Source: CAYMCQ01 sp964389025 (GTDB taxonomy: Bacteria; Verrucomicrobiota; Verrucomicrobiia; Limisphaerales; CAYMCQ01). From it: DNA of 63,144 nt. This document shows, piece after piece, positions 34,961 through 43,004 of this stretch. Both the position numbers and the translations under genes were made by a program. The notes beneath the pieces were generated by a model, which was not told where the DNA came from, made no database searches, and saw only the letters and a list, made by a program, of their open reading frames with translations. Where the stretch lies: positions 1 to 63,144 of the forward strand of contig CAYMCQ010000016.1 of the NCBI GenBank assembly GCA_964389025.1, read 5' to 3'. The number at the start of each line of letters is the position of its first letter. Position 1 is the stretch's first letter.

Positions 34961-36234
34961 TGCAGCGGCGGCGTGTGGAGCACGGGCGCGGGCTCGTGTC
35001 CGAGTTTCAGTTCCTCGCGTTTACGGATCGCGTGCAGGCACGGCAATCCGAGCAGCGACATCGCGATGAATCCACCAAGCAGCGCGTAAATTCCAAAGTA
35101 GCCTTCTGGAGAATGCGCGGCGTCACCGAGATTTTTCACCCACGCGCCCACGAGCCAGTGCGATAGATTTCCCACAAGCCCGCCGACCGTGATGAACAGG
35201 CCGAACACACGCCCGCGCACTGCGTCTGGCACCGACTCCATGAGCATCGCTTCGACCGTCGGATAGCTCGCCATGAAAAAGAATCCGTAAAACGCGAACG
35301 CCGGGATGAGCCACGCCGCCGGCAGATGCGGAAACATCCCGACGGCCAGCGCTGCCAGCAGCAGCAGGATCGTCGTCCAGCGGATGCGTCCCCTGTCGCT
35401 CAAGTGGCCGAAGAGCGGATTGCTGATGGCCGACGCGAGGAAGATTCCCGAGATCGCAAAACCGGTTTTCGCGACATCGAATCCGTGCGCCTTCTGCAAA
35501 AACAGCGAGCCGAGGCTGCCCACGCTGAAGCCGGTGAAATCGCGCAAACTGAACGCGAACGCGCCGGCGAAAAAAAACAGCCACAGCGCCGGCGTCGGGA
35601 AAATTTTCTGTTTGCGCGCGGATTCTTCTTGCCCGGATGACGCGGGTTCGACGTCAACGGCCAACCACGCAAAAACAACCGCCATGACGATGCCGAGCAG
35701 GCCGAGTTCAAGGATCGGCCTGCGCCACGCCGCATCGTGTAGGGAGGGCATCAACATCTGCGCGCGCCAGCCGGTGTAGATCGGCGCCACAAAAAATCCG
35801 ACGCTTGCTCCGATACCTGCAAGTCCCAAGGCTTTGCCTGTTCCCTCGGGATAAAGCCGCGCGACCATCGCCGTTGCCGCCGGGTGGTAAAAACTGCCGC
35901 CGAAGCCAGCGACGACCATCGCGACAACGGCCAGCGGATAATTCGGCGCCATCGCCAGCAACACGAAGCCGAGTCCGTTGATGGCGAGTCCCCAGCCCAG
36001 AAGTTTTTTGCGGCTCACTTTGTCCGCTGCCACGCCCATGAAGTAGCTCGGAACGAAGTAACCGGCCATCATGAGCGTCACCAGCAGCGTGGCCTGGCTG
36101 ACACTCTCCATCTTGAAATCGCGCTGGATGAGCAGGTAGAGCGGCATCACCGCCACCTGATAGATGTGTGTGAACGCGTGCAGCACTCCCGCGAGCCAGA
36201 GCATTTTTGCTTTTTGTCCGCTGTCGGAAATCAT
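34957..36234 (-). CDS. MFS transporter (FSR-like)
   Basis: 425 residues from the ATG at 36234, chosen because it overlaps the upstream stop by 4 bp (ATGA). Twelve predicted spans; MGVAADKVSRKKLLGWG is the MFS loop 2-3 motif, and GFGGSFYHPAATAMVA resembles the fosmidomycin-resistance-type (FSR) branch. Substrate unknown. In the luxE-LDT-MFS-luxC operon it may export a lipid or aldehyde-derived product, or bring in a fatty precursor (inference). Confidence 0.82.
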   Translation of the reverse strand: MISDSGQKAKMLWLAGVLHAFTHIYQVAVMPLYLLIQRDFKMESVSQATLLVTLMMAGYFVPSYFMGVAADKVSRKKLLGWGLAINGLGFVLLAMAPNYPLAVVAMVVAGFGGSFYHPAATAMVARLYPEGTGKALGLAGIGASVGFFVAPIYTGWRAQMLMPSLHDAAWRRPILELGLLGIVMAVVFAWLAVDVEPASSGQEESARKQKIFPTPALWLFFFAGAFAFSLRDFTGFSVGSLGSLFLQKAHGFDVAKTGFAISGIFLASAISNPLFGHLSDRGRIRWTTILLLLAALAVGMFPHLPAAWLIPAFAFYGFFFMASYPTVEAMLMESVPDAVRGRVFGLFITVGGLVGNLSHWLVGAWVKNLGDAAHSPEGYFGIYALLGGFIAMSLLGLPCLHAIRKREELKLGHEPAPVLHTPPLQ

Positions 36235-36935
36235 TTGGATCTTTCGCGCTGCAATTTCGCCAGCCTTCCTTTGATCTCCTCGTAAAGCGCCGGCGTCCAC
36301 TCCGTCAATTTTGCATTCGTCGGGACTGTTTTACCCGCGCGGAAATCAACCGGCGTCAAAATCACCGTGATGTTTGTGATGCCGGTGTCTGCCGCGAGAA
36401 CGAAAAAATCTTCCGAAGCCTCATCGCCCATCGCGAGGCAGCCGATGGATTTGGCGTCGCCGTGGATCATGATTTCTCCGCCGAGGTTATTTGTGCGTCC
36501 CTCCTTCGCGGCCTGCGCGCGGTCGTTCGCATTTGGATAGCTGATCTGCATCGAGAGATGGTAGCTGCTGTTCGGGTTCAAAAAATCAATGCCGTAGATT
36601 CCCTCCGGCACCTGGCGGTCGCCCTCGCGGCGCTTTGGCCCGGCGACGCCGCTCGCGGCGAGAATCGGATACGCGCGGATGAATCTGAAATCATTCGTGC
36701 CGGACTTCGCGTGAATCTCCAGCGTCTTTTCCTCCTTCAATCCGACGAAAATCAATTCCGCCGGCGGATACGCGACTTTTTGCTTCTCAAAATACGGCGC
36801 GAGCCGCGCGCGCGCGTTGGTGCCGTATTGTTCGAGACGTTCGGCGACGGTGAATTCTTTCGCAGTCATTTGAAACGAAGCCGTCAGCGTGAGAAACGCC
36901 GCGCCAAGTGCGGTTATTGAATTTTTCATTTTCAT
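36231..36935 (-). CDS. Secreted L,D-transpeptidase (YkuD/YafK type)
   Basis: 234 residues with a signal peptide (MKMKNSITALGAAFLTLTAS). The YkuD catalytic pattern IMIHGDAKSIGCLAMGD (His about 154, Cys about 162) is intact, and DFLNPNSSYHLSMQISYPNANDR matches the YafK-type branch. Such enzymes cross-link or trim peptidoglycan or attach envelope proteins. It lies 4 bp after luxE and overlaps the MFS gene by 4 bp, so its expression is tied to fatty-acyl enzymes, an unusual pairing. Confidence 0.85.
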   Translation of the reverse strand: MKMKNSITALGAAFLTLTASFQMTAKEFTVAERLEQYGTNARARLAPYFEKQKVAYPPAELIFVGLKEEKTLEIHAKSGTNDFRFIRAYPILAASGVAGPKRREGDRQVPEGIYGIDFLNPNSSYHLSMQISYPNANDRAQAAKEGRTNNLGGEIMIHGDAKSIGCLAMGDEASEDFFVLAADTGITNITVILTPVDFRAGKTVPTNAKLTEWTPALYEEIKGRLAKLQRERSK

Positions 36936-36939
36936 AAAA

Positions 36940-38115
36940 TCAAGCCGTCATCAAAGAGCAGCCACGCGGATCGGCGAATTCTGCGCGACCAATCAATTCA
37001 AATCCGTCGCCGCACCGGATCCCCAAATCTTCCGTTTGAATTGCCATGACCGACCAGACATTCGCCAAATCGAAGACGCGAATCAAACCTGTTTCGGTGT
37101 CGGCAACCTCGTTGCCAGTTTCAGGGGAAATGATTTGGGCACGCGACCACGGGGGAAACTGAAAGTGACGAGTGACGAGTGATGAGTGACGAGAACCGAC
37201 GACAGTATCGTAAGCCTGCGAACTCAACTCGCTCATGCCGTATTCGCAGATGATGTGCGATGGCGGAATTCCAAGGCGCTGCGTGATGAGCGCGTGAAGT
37301 TCCGCCTTCGGCAGACTGCGCGAGCGGCCTTTGTAGCCGCCGGTTTCCATCGCGCGCGAACCGGCGGGCAAAGTGAATCGCAAATTTTTCTCCGCCAGAA
37401 AATCCAGCAGGTGAATGAACGAAAAGGCCGTGCCTAAAAGTAAAACAGGTTTGCCCGCGTCCGAAAAATCTTTGAGCTGACCGAGTGTCGCTGCAAAATC
37501 AATCGTCCACGAACCGTCGCCAGAAATTTGTCCGAGGAAGGAGGAATCGTCCGCGCCGAGTTTTCTGCGAATCGTTTCAAACATGTGGACGAGCGAGGAA
37601 GTCGGCGCTTGTTGCGGCGGGGGCGTAAGGATGGCCAATCGCCAATCGCCAATCGCCAATCGTGAGTCAGCCAGCACGTTCGTCGCAAACCATGGCCAGA
37701 GCGACGCCTCATAAACCGCCACCGACTCCGCGTTGTGAAAATGACGGCTTGGTTTTTGTTCCGTCGTGCCGCTGGAATGAAAGACGGTTGCACGCTCGCC
37801 TGGCGGCAGACAGGAGAGTTCAAGCTCCTTGAAAGCGGAAGTTGGAACCGCCGGAATTTCGCCCCAGTGAAAAATATTCCTAGGTGATGCTCTGCGTGCT
37901 TCGCAGAATTTTCGGTAGGGTGCGTTGTGCCGGAATTGAAGCGCGAAAAGTTCAATGGCGAATGAGTTAAGTTCATCGTCGCCTCGGAGGGCGGAGTTAC
38001 ACGACGCCCTGACTCGGTCTGTTGGCAGGTTGGGGCGTCGTGGAACTTCGCCCTCCGGGTTAAGAAGGTAGTTTTCGCGCAGACGCGCGGCGAAGTCTGA
38101 AAATTCGGATGTCAT
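36940..38115 (-). CDS. luxE: LuxE-family acyl-protein synthetase
   Basis: 391 residues. PAVPTSAFKELELSCLPPGERATVFHSSGTTEQKPSRHFHN holds the adenylate-forming SSGTT motif, and ICEYGMSELSSQAYD and TEDLGIRCGDGFELIGR are typical of LuxE/acyl-ligase proteins. LuxE activates fatty acids and passes the acyl group to LuxC. It is first in the operon; the ATG at 38115 faces the divergent dehydrogenase gene across 174 bp. Three palindromic repeats are read in frame (about residues 19-43, 151-161, 307-317). All recognised catalytic motifs lie outside them. Confidence 0.84.
   Translation of the reverse strand: MTSEFSDFAARLRENYLLNPEGEVPRRPNLPTDRVRASCNSALRGDDELNSFAIELFALQFRHNAPYRKFCEARRASPRNIFHWGEIPAVPTSAFKELELSCLPPGERATVFHSSGTTEQKPSRHFHNAESVAVYEASLWPWFATNVLADSRLAIGDWRLAILTPPPQQAPTSSLVHMFETIRRKLGADDSSFLGQISGDGSWTIDFAATLGQLKDFSDAGKPVLLLGTAFSFIHLLDFLAEKNLRFTLPAGSRAMETGGYKGRSRSLPKAELHALITQRLGIPPSHIICEYGMSELSSQAYDTVVGSRHSSLVTRHFQFPPWSRAQIISPETGNEVADTETGLIRVFDLANVWSVMAIQTEDLGIRCGDGFELIGRAEFADPRGCSLMTA
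37165..37193. repeat. GTGACGA heptamer repeat in luxE
   Basis: Four tandem GTGACGA-type heptamers encode SRHSSLVTRHF in frame on the minus strand, the same word family as 34555-34627 in luxC. Confidence 0.85.
37633..37663. repeat. GATTGGC heptamer repeat in luxE
   Basis: Four copies of the CCAATCG heptamer encode DSRLAIGDWRLAIL in frame. Identical word and reading frame as 15325-15355 in the TPR gene. Confidence 0.9.
37985..38057. repeat. CGGAGGGCG palindrome, family B copy 4, in luxE
   Basis: CGGAGGGCG (37985-37993) pairs with CGCCCTCCG (38049-38057); inner ACGACGCC pairs with GGCGTCGT. Encodes EGEVPRRPNLPTDRVRASCN and following residues in frame near the protein N-terminus; related to mfd copy 1. 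Confidence 0.92.
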
Positions 38116-38289
38116 GCGGTTTTGATTCTTTGCCCGGCTGGTTTTCCGCCACAGCCGGAGGGGATATTTCTAACCGCAACCGCGCCAAATCGCAAGAGCG
38201 CCAATCACTTGATTTGCCGCTGCAAAAACTTTCTTTGCTCGCCATTTCGTTCGTGGCATCCTCACTACCTTGCATCCAGCGCGCAACAA

Positions 38290-39576
38290 ATGAAAATCGC
38301 CATCGTCGGCCTAGGCTACGTCGGTCTGCCGCTCGCCCTGCAGTTCGCCCGCAACAAGGTCGAAGTGCTCGGGCTGGACATTGACACAGCCAAAGTCGAG
38401 GCCATCAACCGCGGTCTAAGTTACATCCAGCACATTCCCGGCGCGGCGGTGAACGAACTGGTCAGCGCAAAAGGATTTTCCGCCTCGACGGATTTTTCCC
38501 GCGTGCGCGAAGTAGAGGCGGTCATCATCTGCGTGCCGACGCCGCTGAACAAGAACCGCGAGCCGGACATTTCCTACATTTTGCAGACCGGCGAATCTAT
38601 CGCGCCTCACCTGCAAAAAGGTGCGCTTGTTGTTCTTGAATCCACGACTTATCCCGGGACGACGGACGGAGACCTGCGCGAAGTTCTGGAGCGCGGGTCG
38701 AAGTTGAAAGCCGGGCAAGGTTTTCACCTCGCGTTTTCGCCGGAACGCGAAGACCCGGGCAATCCGGACAGCAAAGTCAGTCAGATTCCAAAAGTTGTGG
38801 GCGGCTTCACTCCAGCCTGTTTGGAAAAGGCAAAGGCGCTCTACTCGAAAGCCATTCAAACGATCATTCCCGTCTCGAATTGCCGCACTGCCGAGGCCAC
38901 GAAACTTTTGGAAAATATTTTTCGCAGCGTGAACATCGCGCTGGTCAACGAACTGAAAGTCGTTTACGGCGCGATGGACATTGATATTTGGGAAGTCGTC
39001 AACGCCGCGAAGACAAAGCCGTTTGGCTTCATGCCGTTTTATCCCGGCCCCGGTTTGGGCGGTCACTGCATCCCGATTGATCCGTTTTATCTGACGTGGA
39101 AGGCGCGTGAGTTCGGACAAAACACCCGCTTCATCGAGCTTGCCGGTGAAATCAATACTTCAATGCCGCTTTACGTAATCAACCGCGTTGCCGAAGCGTT
39201 GAACGCGCGGAAAAAATCCTTGAACGGCAGCCGAATTCTAGTTCTCGGCCTCGCTTACAAAGCCAACGTGGACGACGACCGCGAATCGCCGAGTTACGTG
39301 CTCATGGGTTTGCTGAAACAGCGCGGCGCGGAAGTTTCCTACCACGACCCGCACGTGCCGGTGATCCGCCCGAGTCGCGAACATTCGCGCTGGGCCGGGA
39401 CAAAGTCGGTTGAGTGGAATCAAAAAGGCATTTCCAGTTTCGACGCGGTGCTGATTTCTACCGCGCACAAGGCCGTGAATTACCAGCAGCTCGCCGACTG
39501 GTCGCAGTGCATCGTAGATACGCGAAACGCGATGGCTGCTGTGAAAGTGGCGGCTGAAAAAGTTTGGAAAGCGTGA
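38290..39576 (+). CDS. UDP-N-acetyl-hexosamine 6-dehydrogenase (WbpO/TviB-like)
   Basis: 428 residues from the ATG at 38290, which starts the Rossmann motif KIAIVGLGYVGLPLALQFA. PGTTDGDLREVLE, FSPEREDPGN, the catalytic Cys in GPGLGGHCIPIDPFYLTWKA (about 260) and KANVDDDRESPS define the UDP-sugar dehydrogenase family. SPEREDPGN and the following WbpP-type epimerase place it in the UDP-GlcNAc/GalNAc branch: two-step oxidation at C6 to a uronate. An upstream in-frame extension overlaps the divergent promoter region and was rejected. Confidence 0.88.
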   Translation: MKIAIVGLGYVGLPLALQFARNKVEVLGLDIDTAKVEAINRGLSYIQHIPGAAVNELVSAKGFSASTDFSRVREVEAVIICVPTPLNKNREPDISYILQTGESIAPHLQKGALVVLESTTYPGTTDGDLREVLERGSKLKAGQGFHLAFSPEREDPGNPDSKVSQIPKVVGGFTPACLEKAKALYSKAIQTIIPVSNCRTAEATKLLENIFRSVNIALVNELKVVYGAMDIDIWEVVNAAKTKPFGFMPFYPGPGLGGHCIPIDPFYLTWKAREFGQNTRFIELAGEINTSMPLYVINRVAEALNARKKSLNGSRILVLGLAYKANVDDDRESPSYVLMGLLKQRGAEVSYHDPHVPVIRPSREHSRWAGTKSVEWNQKGISSFDAVLISTAHKAVNYQQLADWSQCIVDTRNAMAAVKVAAEKVWKA

Positions 39577-39579
39577 TGA

Positions 39580-39655
39580 ATTTACGGTTTACGATTTACG
39601 ATACAGCGCGAAATTGTCGAGCGGCTCGTAAATCGTAAATCGAAAATCGTAAATC
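39580..39655. repeat. CGTAAAT word palindrome between the two sugar genes
   Basis: Left TTTACGATTTACG (39588-39600) pairs perfectly with CGTAAATCGTAAA (39627-39639); further CGAAAATCGTAAATC words follow. It fills the 82-bp gap and ends 3 bp before the epimerase ATG, replacing any normal ribosome-binding site. Confidence 0.9.
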
Positions 39656-39658
39656 AAA

Positions 39659-40693
39659 ATGTCTGCTTACAAAAAACTCCAAGCTGAACTCAAACGGTCG
39701 CCCAAAACATGGATGGTCACCGGCTGCGCCGGTTTCATCGCTTCAAACCTTGTTGAGACTTTATTGAAACTTGACCAGCGCGTCGTCGGCTTCGACAACT
39801 TTGCCACCGGCCAGAAGAAAAATCTCGCGGAAGTCCGGGCGCTCGTTTCGGCAAAGCAATGGTCGCGGTTCAAGTTCATCAACGGCGACATTTGTGATCT
39901 GGCTGCGTGCCGGAGCGCGTGTCGCGGCGTGGATTTTGTTTTGCATCAGGCCGCGCTCGGTTCTGTGCCGCGCTCAATGGAAGACCCGGTCGCCAGCCAC
40001 GACAGCAACGTCACCGGATTTCTGAACATGCTCGTTGCCGCGCGCGACGCGAGGGCGAAGCGGTTTGTTTACGCATCCAGCAGCGCGATTTACGGCGACC
40101 ATCCCGGTTTGCCGAAGGTTGAGGAAAAAATCGGCAGCCCGCTCTCGCCCTACGCCGCGACGAAGTGGATGAATGAAATTTACGCCGACACATTCGCGCG
40201 AGCTTACGGTTTTCAGTCCATCGGCCTGCGCTACTTCAACGTCTTCGGCCCGAGACAGGACCCGAACGGAGCCTACGCCGCCGTGATTCCGAAGTGGATC
40301 GCAGCGCTGCTGACCCGAGAGCCGGTCGTTATTAACGGCGACGGAAAAACCAGTCGTGATTTTTGCTACGTGGACAATGTCGTTCAGGCAAATCTGCTTG
40401 CCGCCACGACAAAAAATCCGAAGGCGATCAACCAAGCTTACAACATCGCGGTCGGCGAACGCACCACGCTCAACGAACTTTTTAATCTGCTGAAGGCCGG
40501 TTTGCGGCGGCGCGACCGTTCATTGCCCGACGCCAAACCGGTCTATCAGAATTTTCGCGCGGGCGATGTTCGCCACTCGCTCGCCGACATCGGCAGGGCG
40601 AAACGGCTTCTGGGTTTTTCCCCGACGCATACGATTCATCAAGGACTCGCAGCCGCATTGGACTGGTATAAAAAAGATTTCGAGAGCCGATGA
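39659..40693 (+). CDS. wbpP: UDP-GlcNAc C4-epimerase, WbpP/TviC-like
   Basis: 344 residues, an extended SDR. It resembles Pseudomonas WbpP along its length: QWSRFKFINGDICDL, LHQAALGSVPRSMEDPV, YGDHPGLPKVEEKIGSPLSPYAATKWMNEIYAD with the YxxxK pair, and GDGKTSRDFCYVDNVVQANLLAAT. The nucleotide motif reads TGCAGFIASN, with Ala at the usual last Gly. With the preceding dehydrogenase it should form UDP-GalNAcA for O-antigen or capsule. No Shine-Dalgarno is visible; translation may be coupled or leader-independent. Confidence 0.9.
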   Translation: MSAYKKLQAELKRSPKTWMVTGCAGFIASNLVETLLKLDQRVVGFDNFATGQKKNLAEVRALVSAKQWSRFKFINGDICDLAACRSACRGVDFVLHQAALGSVPRSMEDPVASHDSNVTGFLNMLVAARDARAKRFVYASSSAIYGDHPGLPKVEEKIGSPLSPYAATKWMNEIYADTFARAYGFQSIGLRYFNVFGPRQDPNGAYAAVIPKWIAALLTREPVVINGDGKTSRDFCYVDNVVQANLLAATTKNPKAINQAYNIAVGERTTLNELFNLLKAGLRRRDRSLPDAKPVYQNFRAGDVRHSLADIGRAKRLLGFSPTHTIHQGLAAALDWYKKDFESR

Positions 40694-40706
40694 TTTCAAT
40701 CCGCCG

Positions 40707-40735
40707 TTGACACCCGCCAATCGTCTTCTTAGTTT
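40707..40735 (+). promoter_or_regulatory. Sigma-70 promoter for purA
   Basis: TTGACA at 40707-40712 and TAGTTT at 40730-40735 with 17-bp spacing. The -35 is consensus and the -10 keeps the three most conserved bases. Transcription would begin near 40742, just upstream of the hairpins before purA. Confidence 0.6.
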
Positions 40736-40741
40736 CTCGTC

Positions 40742-40789
40742 GCAAAGACAGCGAGCTTTGCCCCGAACTTGATTCGGGGCTTTTTATTT
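40742..40789 (+). terminator. Terminator-like hairpin and alternative stem in the purA leader
   Basis: GCCCCGAA (40760-40767) pairs with TTCGGGGC (40773-40780), followed by TTTTTATTT ending 6 bp before the purA ATG. An upstream stem GCAAAG/CTTTGC (40742-40747 with 40756-40761) shares two bases with it and could act as an alternative fold. Either this ends the wbpP transcript or it attenuates purA (inference). Confidence 0.7.
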
Positions 40790-40794
40790 CAACT

Positions 40795-42063
40795 ATGGCA
40801 AACACAATTTTAGTCGGCGCGCAGTGGGGCGATGAGGGCAAAGGTAAAATCATTGATGTGCTCACCGAGCAGGCGGATGTCGTCGTGCGAACGCAAGGCG
40901 GCAATAACGCCGGCCACACTGTTTTCATTGGAACGAAGAAGTATGTGCTGCATCTGATTCCGTCGGGAATTTTGAGGAAGAACAAAGTCTGTGTCATCGG
41001 CAATGGCGTGGTCGTTGATCCAGTGAGCCTCGTTGATGAAATCAAAATGCTTCGAAAGCTCGGCACGAAGGTGAACAGAAATCTTTTCTTGAGCGAGACA
41101 GCGCATTTGGTTTTTCCGTATCACCGCGAACTGGATGCGCAGCGGGAAATTCTCAAAGGCAAAAACAAAATCGGCACAACGAAACGCGGCATCGGCCCGG
41201 CTTACGGCGATAAGGCTGCACGGGCTGGTTTGCGCGTGCTGGATCTGATCGAGCCGAAGCGTTTTGCAGAAAAGTTGAAGTTCAAGATCAAAGAGAACAA
41301 CGAAATCCTGAAAGCCTTCGGCGCGAAGCCGCTTTCTTACGACAAAGTTCTCGCTGAATACCGCGCTGCCGGAAATTATTTGAAGCCGTTCGTCGCGAAC
41401 ACGGTTGTTTTGCTTCACGAAGCGATGCGATGCGGCGAAGACATTTTGTTCGAAGGCGCTCAGGGAACTTTTCTCGACATTGACCACGGCACGTATCCGT
41501 TTGTGACTTCGTCGAACACGACGGCGGGCGGCGCCTGCACCGGCTCGGGCGTTCCGCCGCATCGGATGGACCGCGTCGTCGGTGTGATGAAGGCTTATAC
41601 GACGCGCGTCGGCGAAGGCGCGTTGCCGACCGAGAACGTCGAAATCGCCGACATGCTGCACGCGATGGGCCGCGAGTTCGGCGCGACGACTGGACGACCG
41701 CGCCGCTGTGGCTGGTTCGACGCCGTCGCCACGCGCCACGCGACGATGGTGAACGGCATTGACGAGCTGGCCATCACAAACGTGGATGGCCTCGACACGC
41801 TGGAGACGATCAAAGTGTGCATCGGCTACCGCATCGGCTCGAAGCGATACGATTTTGTTCCGAACGACGGAGAAGTTCTGGCGAATTGCGAACCCATTTA
41901 TGCCGAGTTTGAAGGCTGGCAAACGCCGACACACAAAGTTCGTTTATGGAAAAAGTTGCCGGCGAAATGCCGCGCCTATCTCAGAGCGATTGCGGAATTG
42001 AGCGAAGCGAAGTTGAGCATTGTGTCGGTCGGGCCGGCGCGAGAGCAGACGATGTTTTTGTGA
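40795..42063 (+). CDS. purA: Adenylosuccinate synthetase
   Basis: 422 residues. NTILVGAQWGDEGKGKIIDVLTEQADVVVRTQGGNNAGHTV at the start, the IMP and GTP sites GTTKRGIGPAYGDKAARAGLRV, LFEGAQGTFLDIDHGTYPFVTSSNTTAGGACTGSGVPP, and RTRPRRCGWFD-like GRPRRCGWFDAVA are diagnostic. It joins IMP and aspartate with GTP, committing to AMP. The start ATG at 40795 lies directly after a terminator-like U-tract, with no Shine-Dalgarno. Confidence 0.97.
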   Translation: MANTILVGAQWGDEGKGKIIDVLTEQADVVVRTQGGNNAGHTVFIGTKKYVLHLIPSGILRKNKVCVIGNGVVVDPVSLVDEIKMLRKLGTKVNRNLFLSETAHLVFPYHRELDAQREILKGKNKIGTTKRGIGPAYGDKAARAGLRVLDLIEPKRFAEKLKFKIKENNEILKAFGAKPLSYDKVLAEYRAAGNYLKPFVANTVVLLHEAMRCGEDILFEGAQGTFLDIDHGTYPFVTSSNTTAGGACTGSGVPPHRMDRVVGVMKAYTTRVGEGALPTENVEIADMLHAMGREFGATTGRPRRCGWFDAVATRHATMVNGIDELAITNVDGLDTLETIKVCIGYRIGSKRYDFVPNDGEVLANCEPIYAEFEGWQTPTHKVRLWKKLPAKCRAYLRAIAELSEAKLSIVSVGPAREQTMFL

Positions 42064-42114
42064 AAATGAAAACTCCTTTTGGGAAGCCCGGGCTGACTCC
42101 TTTATGACGAAGAT

Positions 42115-42871
42115 TTATCCCTCGCACAAAAACATTGCTGCACCGATGTTGTCGAGGTGGTGGCGCTCTCGGTGACTCTGAATTTCAATGGGATTCTGAG
42201 TGATGGCTTCGACGCGAAATTGACCAATTCGGCTATAAGACCGTGCTAAATCAAGAACACAGAGGGCCGCTAGAACGAGCAGAGCAGGACGAAAACGTTC
42301 GGAAACTTCTTTTCTAATTCGTAATGCGACTACGAACGCCAGCCCAAGAATAGCGCCAGTGTTGTTTGAGTCGACGCACCAAGCTCGCCATCTTTCGAGA
42401 CGGCGATAGGATGATTGCAGTTCGGGTGCCGGTTGAAGTAGGCGCGGAAAAAAAATCATGCATCCCACAAGTGCCAAGAACATTCCAAATACAATCTTCG
42501 TGATGGCTTTACGTTTTCCAGCACTGGAAAAATAAGAGAGAGCCCCCCATAGCAAGAGTAAGACTATGCCGGTCAGTTGGACTGCTTGTTCATGTGTATG
42601 GTGAAACCGAAACTCCCAGACCGCGCCAAGTGCAAAGCAGCCTCCACCAAGAATCAGGGCGAGGATTTTTGCTTTAATGCAACGCCCTTCTTCTGAAACT
42701 GCAGCCGTTTTCTCCGCAAGAATTGGTTTGATTACGATTGCGAAAAAAACATCAGAATAACAGCCCCATCGGAAGAGATACTTTCATTGCTACGGATGCG
42801 CCGACAAGCACGACGACCAACCCCGTGATGCTAAACAGCAGGTGCTGGACTCGTCTAAGAGAACCAAGCAA
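42115..42871 (-). pseudogene. Multi-span membrane protein, apparently frameshifted
   Basis: Reading from TTG at 42871 (or ATG at 42787) gives LLFSITGLVVVLVGASVAMK...MGLLF then a stop near 42755. Removing one base there continues without break as DVFFAIVIKPILAEKTAAVS and on through four or five hydrophobic segments to the TGA at 42115, giving a protein of about 250 residues. A run of seven T on the coding strand lies right after the break, so this could be a true frameshift mutation, programmed slippage, or a sequencing error. The family is not recognised. Minus strand, downstream of a short TM protein. Confidence 0.5.
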
Positions 42872-43004
42872 ACCAGAAAGCCAAGCTAACCAAGATTACC
42901 GCGACGGCAATAAGCACAACCCCGAGAAATAATCCGCGCGCAGTCGGTCCTATGTTCAGGGCGGGAGTGTTTCCGCTGTTATTTTTTTGGTATTCGTCCT
43001 TCAT
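42855..43004 (-). CDS. 49-residue single-span membrane protein
   Basis: From the ATG at 43004: a short polar N-terminus (KDEYQKNNSGNTPALNIGP) and one membrane helix (RGLFLGVVLIAVAVILVSLAFWFAWFS) ending at the stop. Its start overlaps the end of the DUF5069 gene by 26 bp and its end overlaps the start region of the next membrane gene, so the three form a tight set. A longer in-frame start at 43061 would lie further inside DUF5069 and is less likely. Function unknown. Confidence 0.5.
   Translation of the reverse strand: MKDEYQKNNSGNTPALNIGPTARGLFLGVVLIAVAVILVSLAFWFAWFS

Noticed and set aside
33575..38115. Bioluminescence (lux) operon
   Set aside because: LuxC and LuxE homologues occur without LuxA, LuxB, LuxD or regulators; an MFS and L,D-transpeptidase lie between them.
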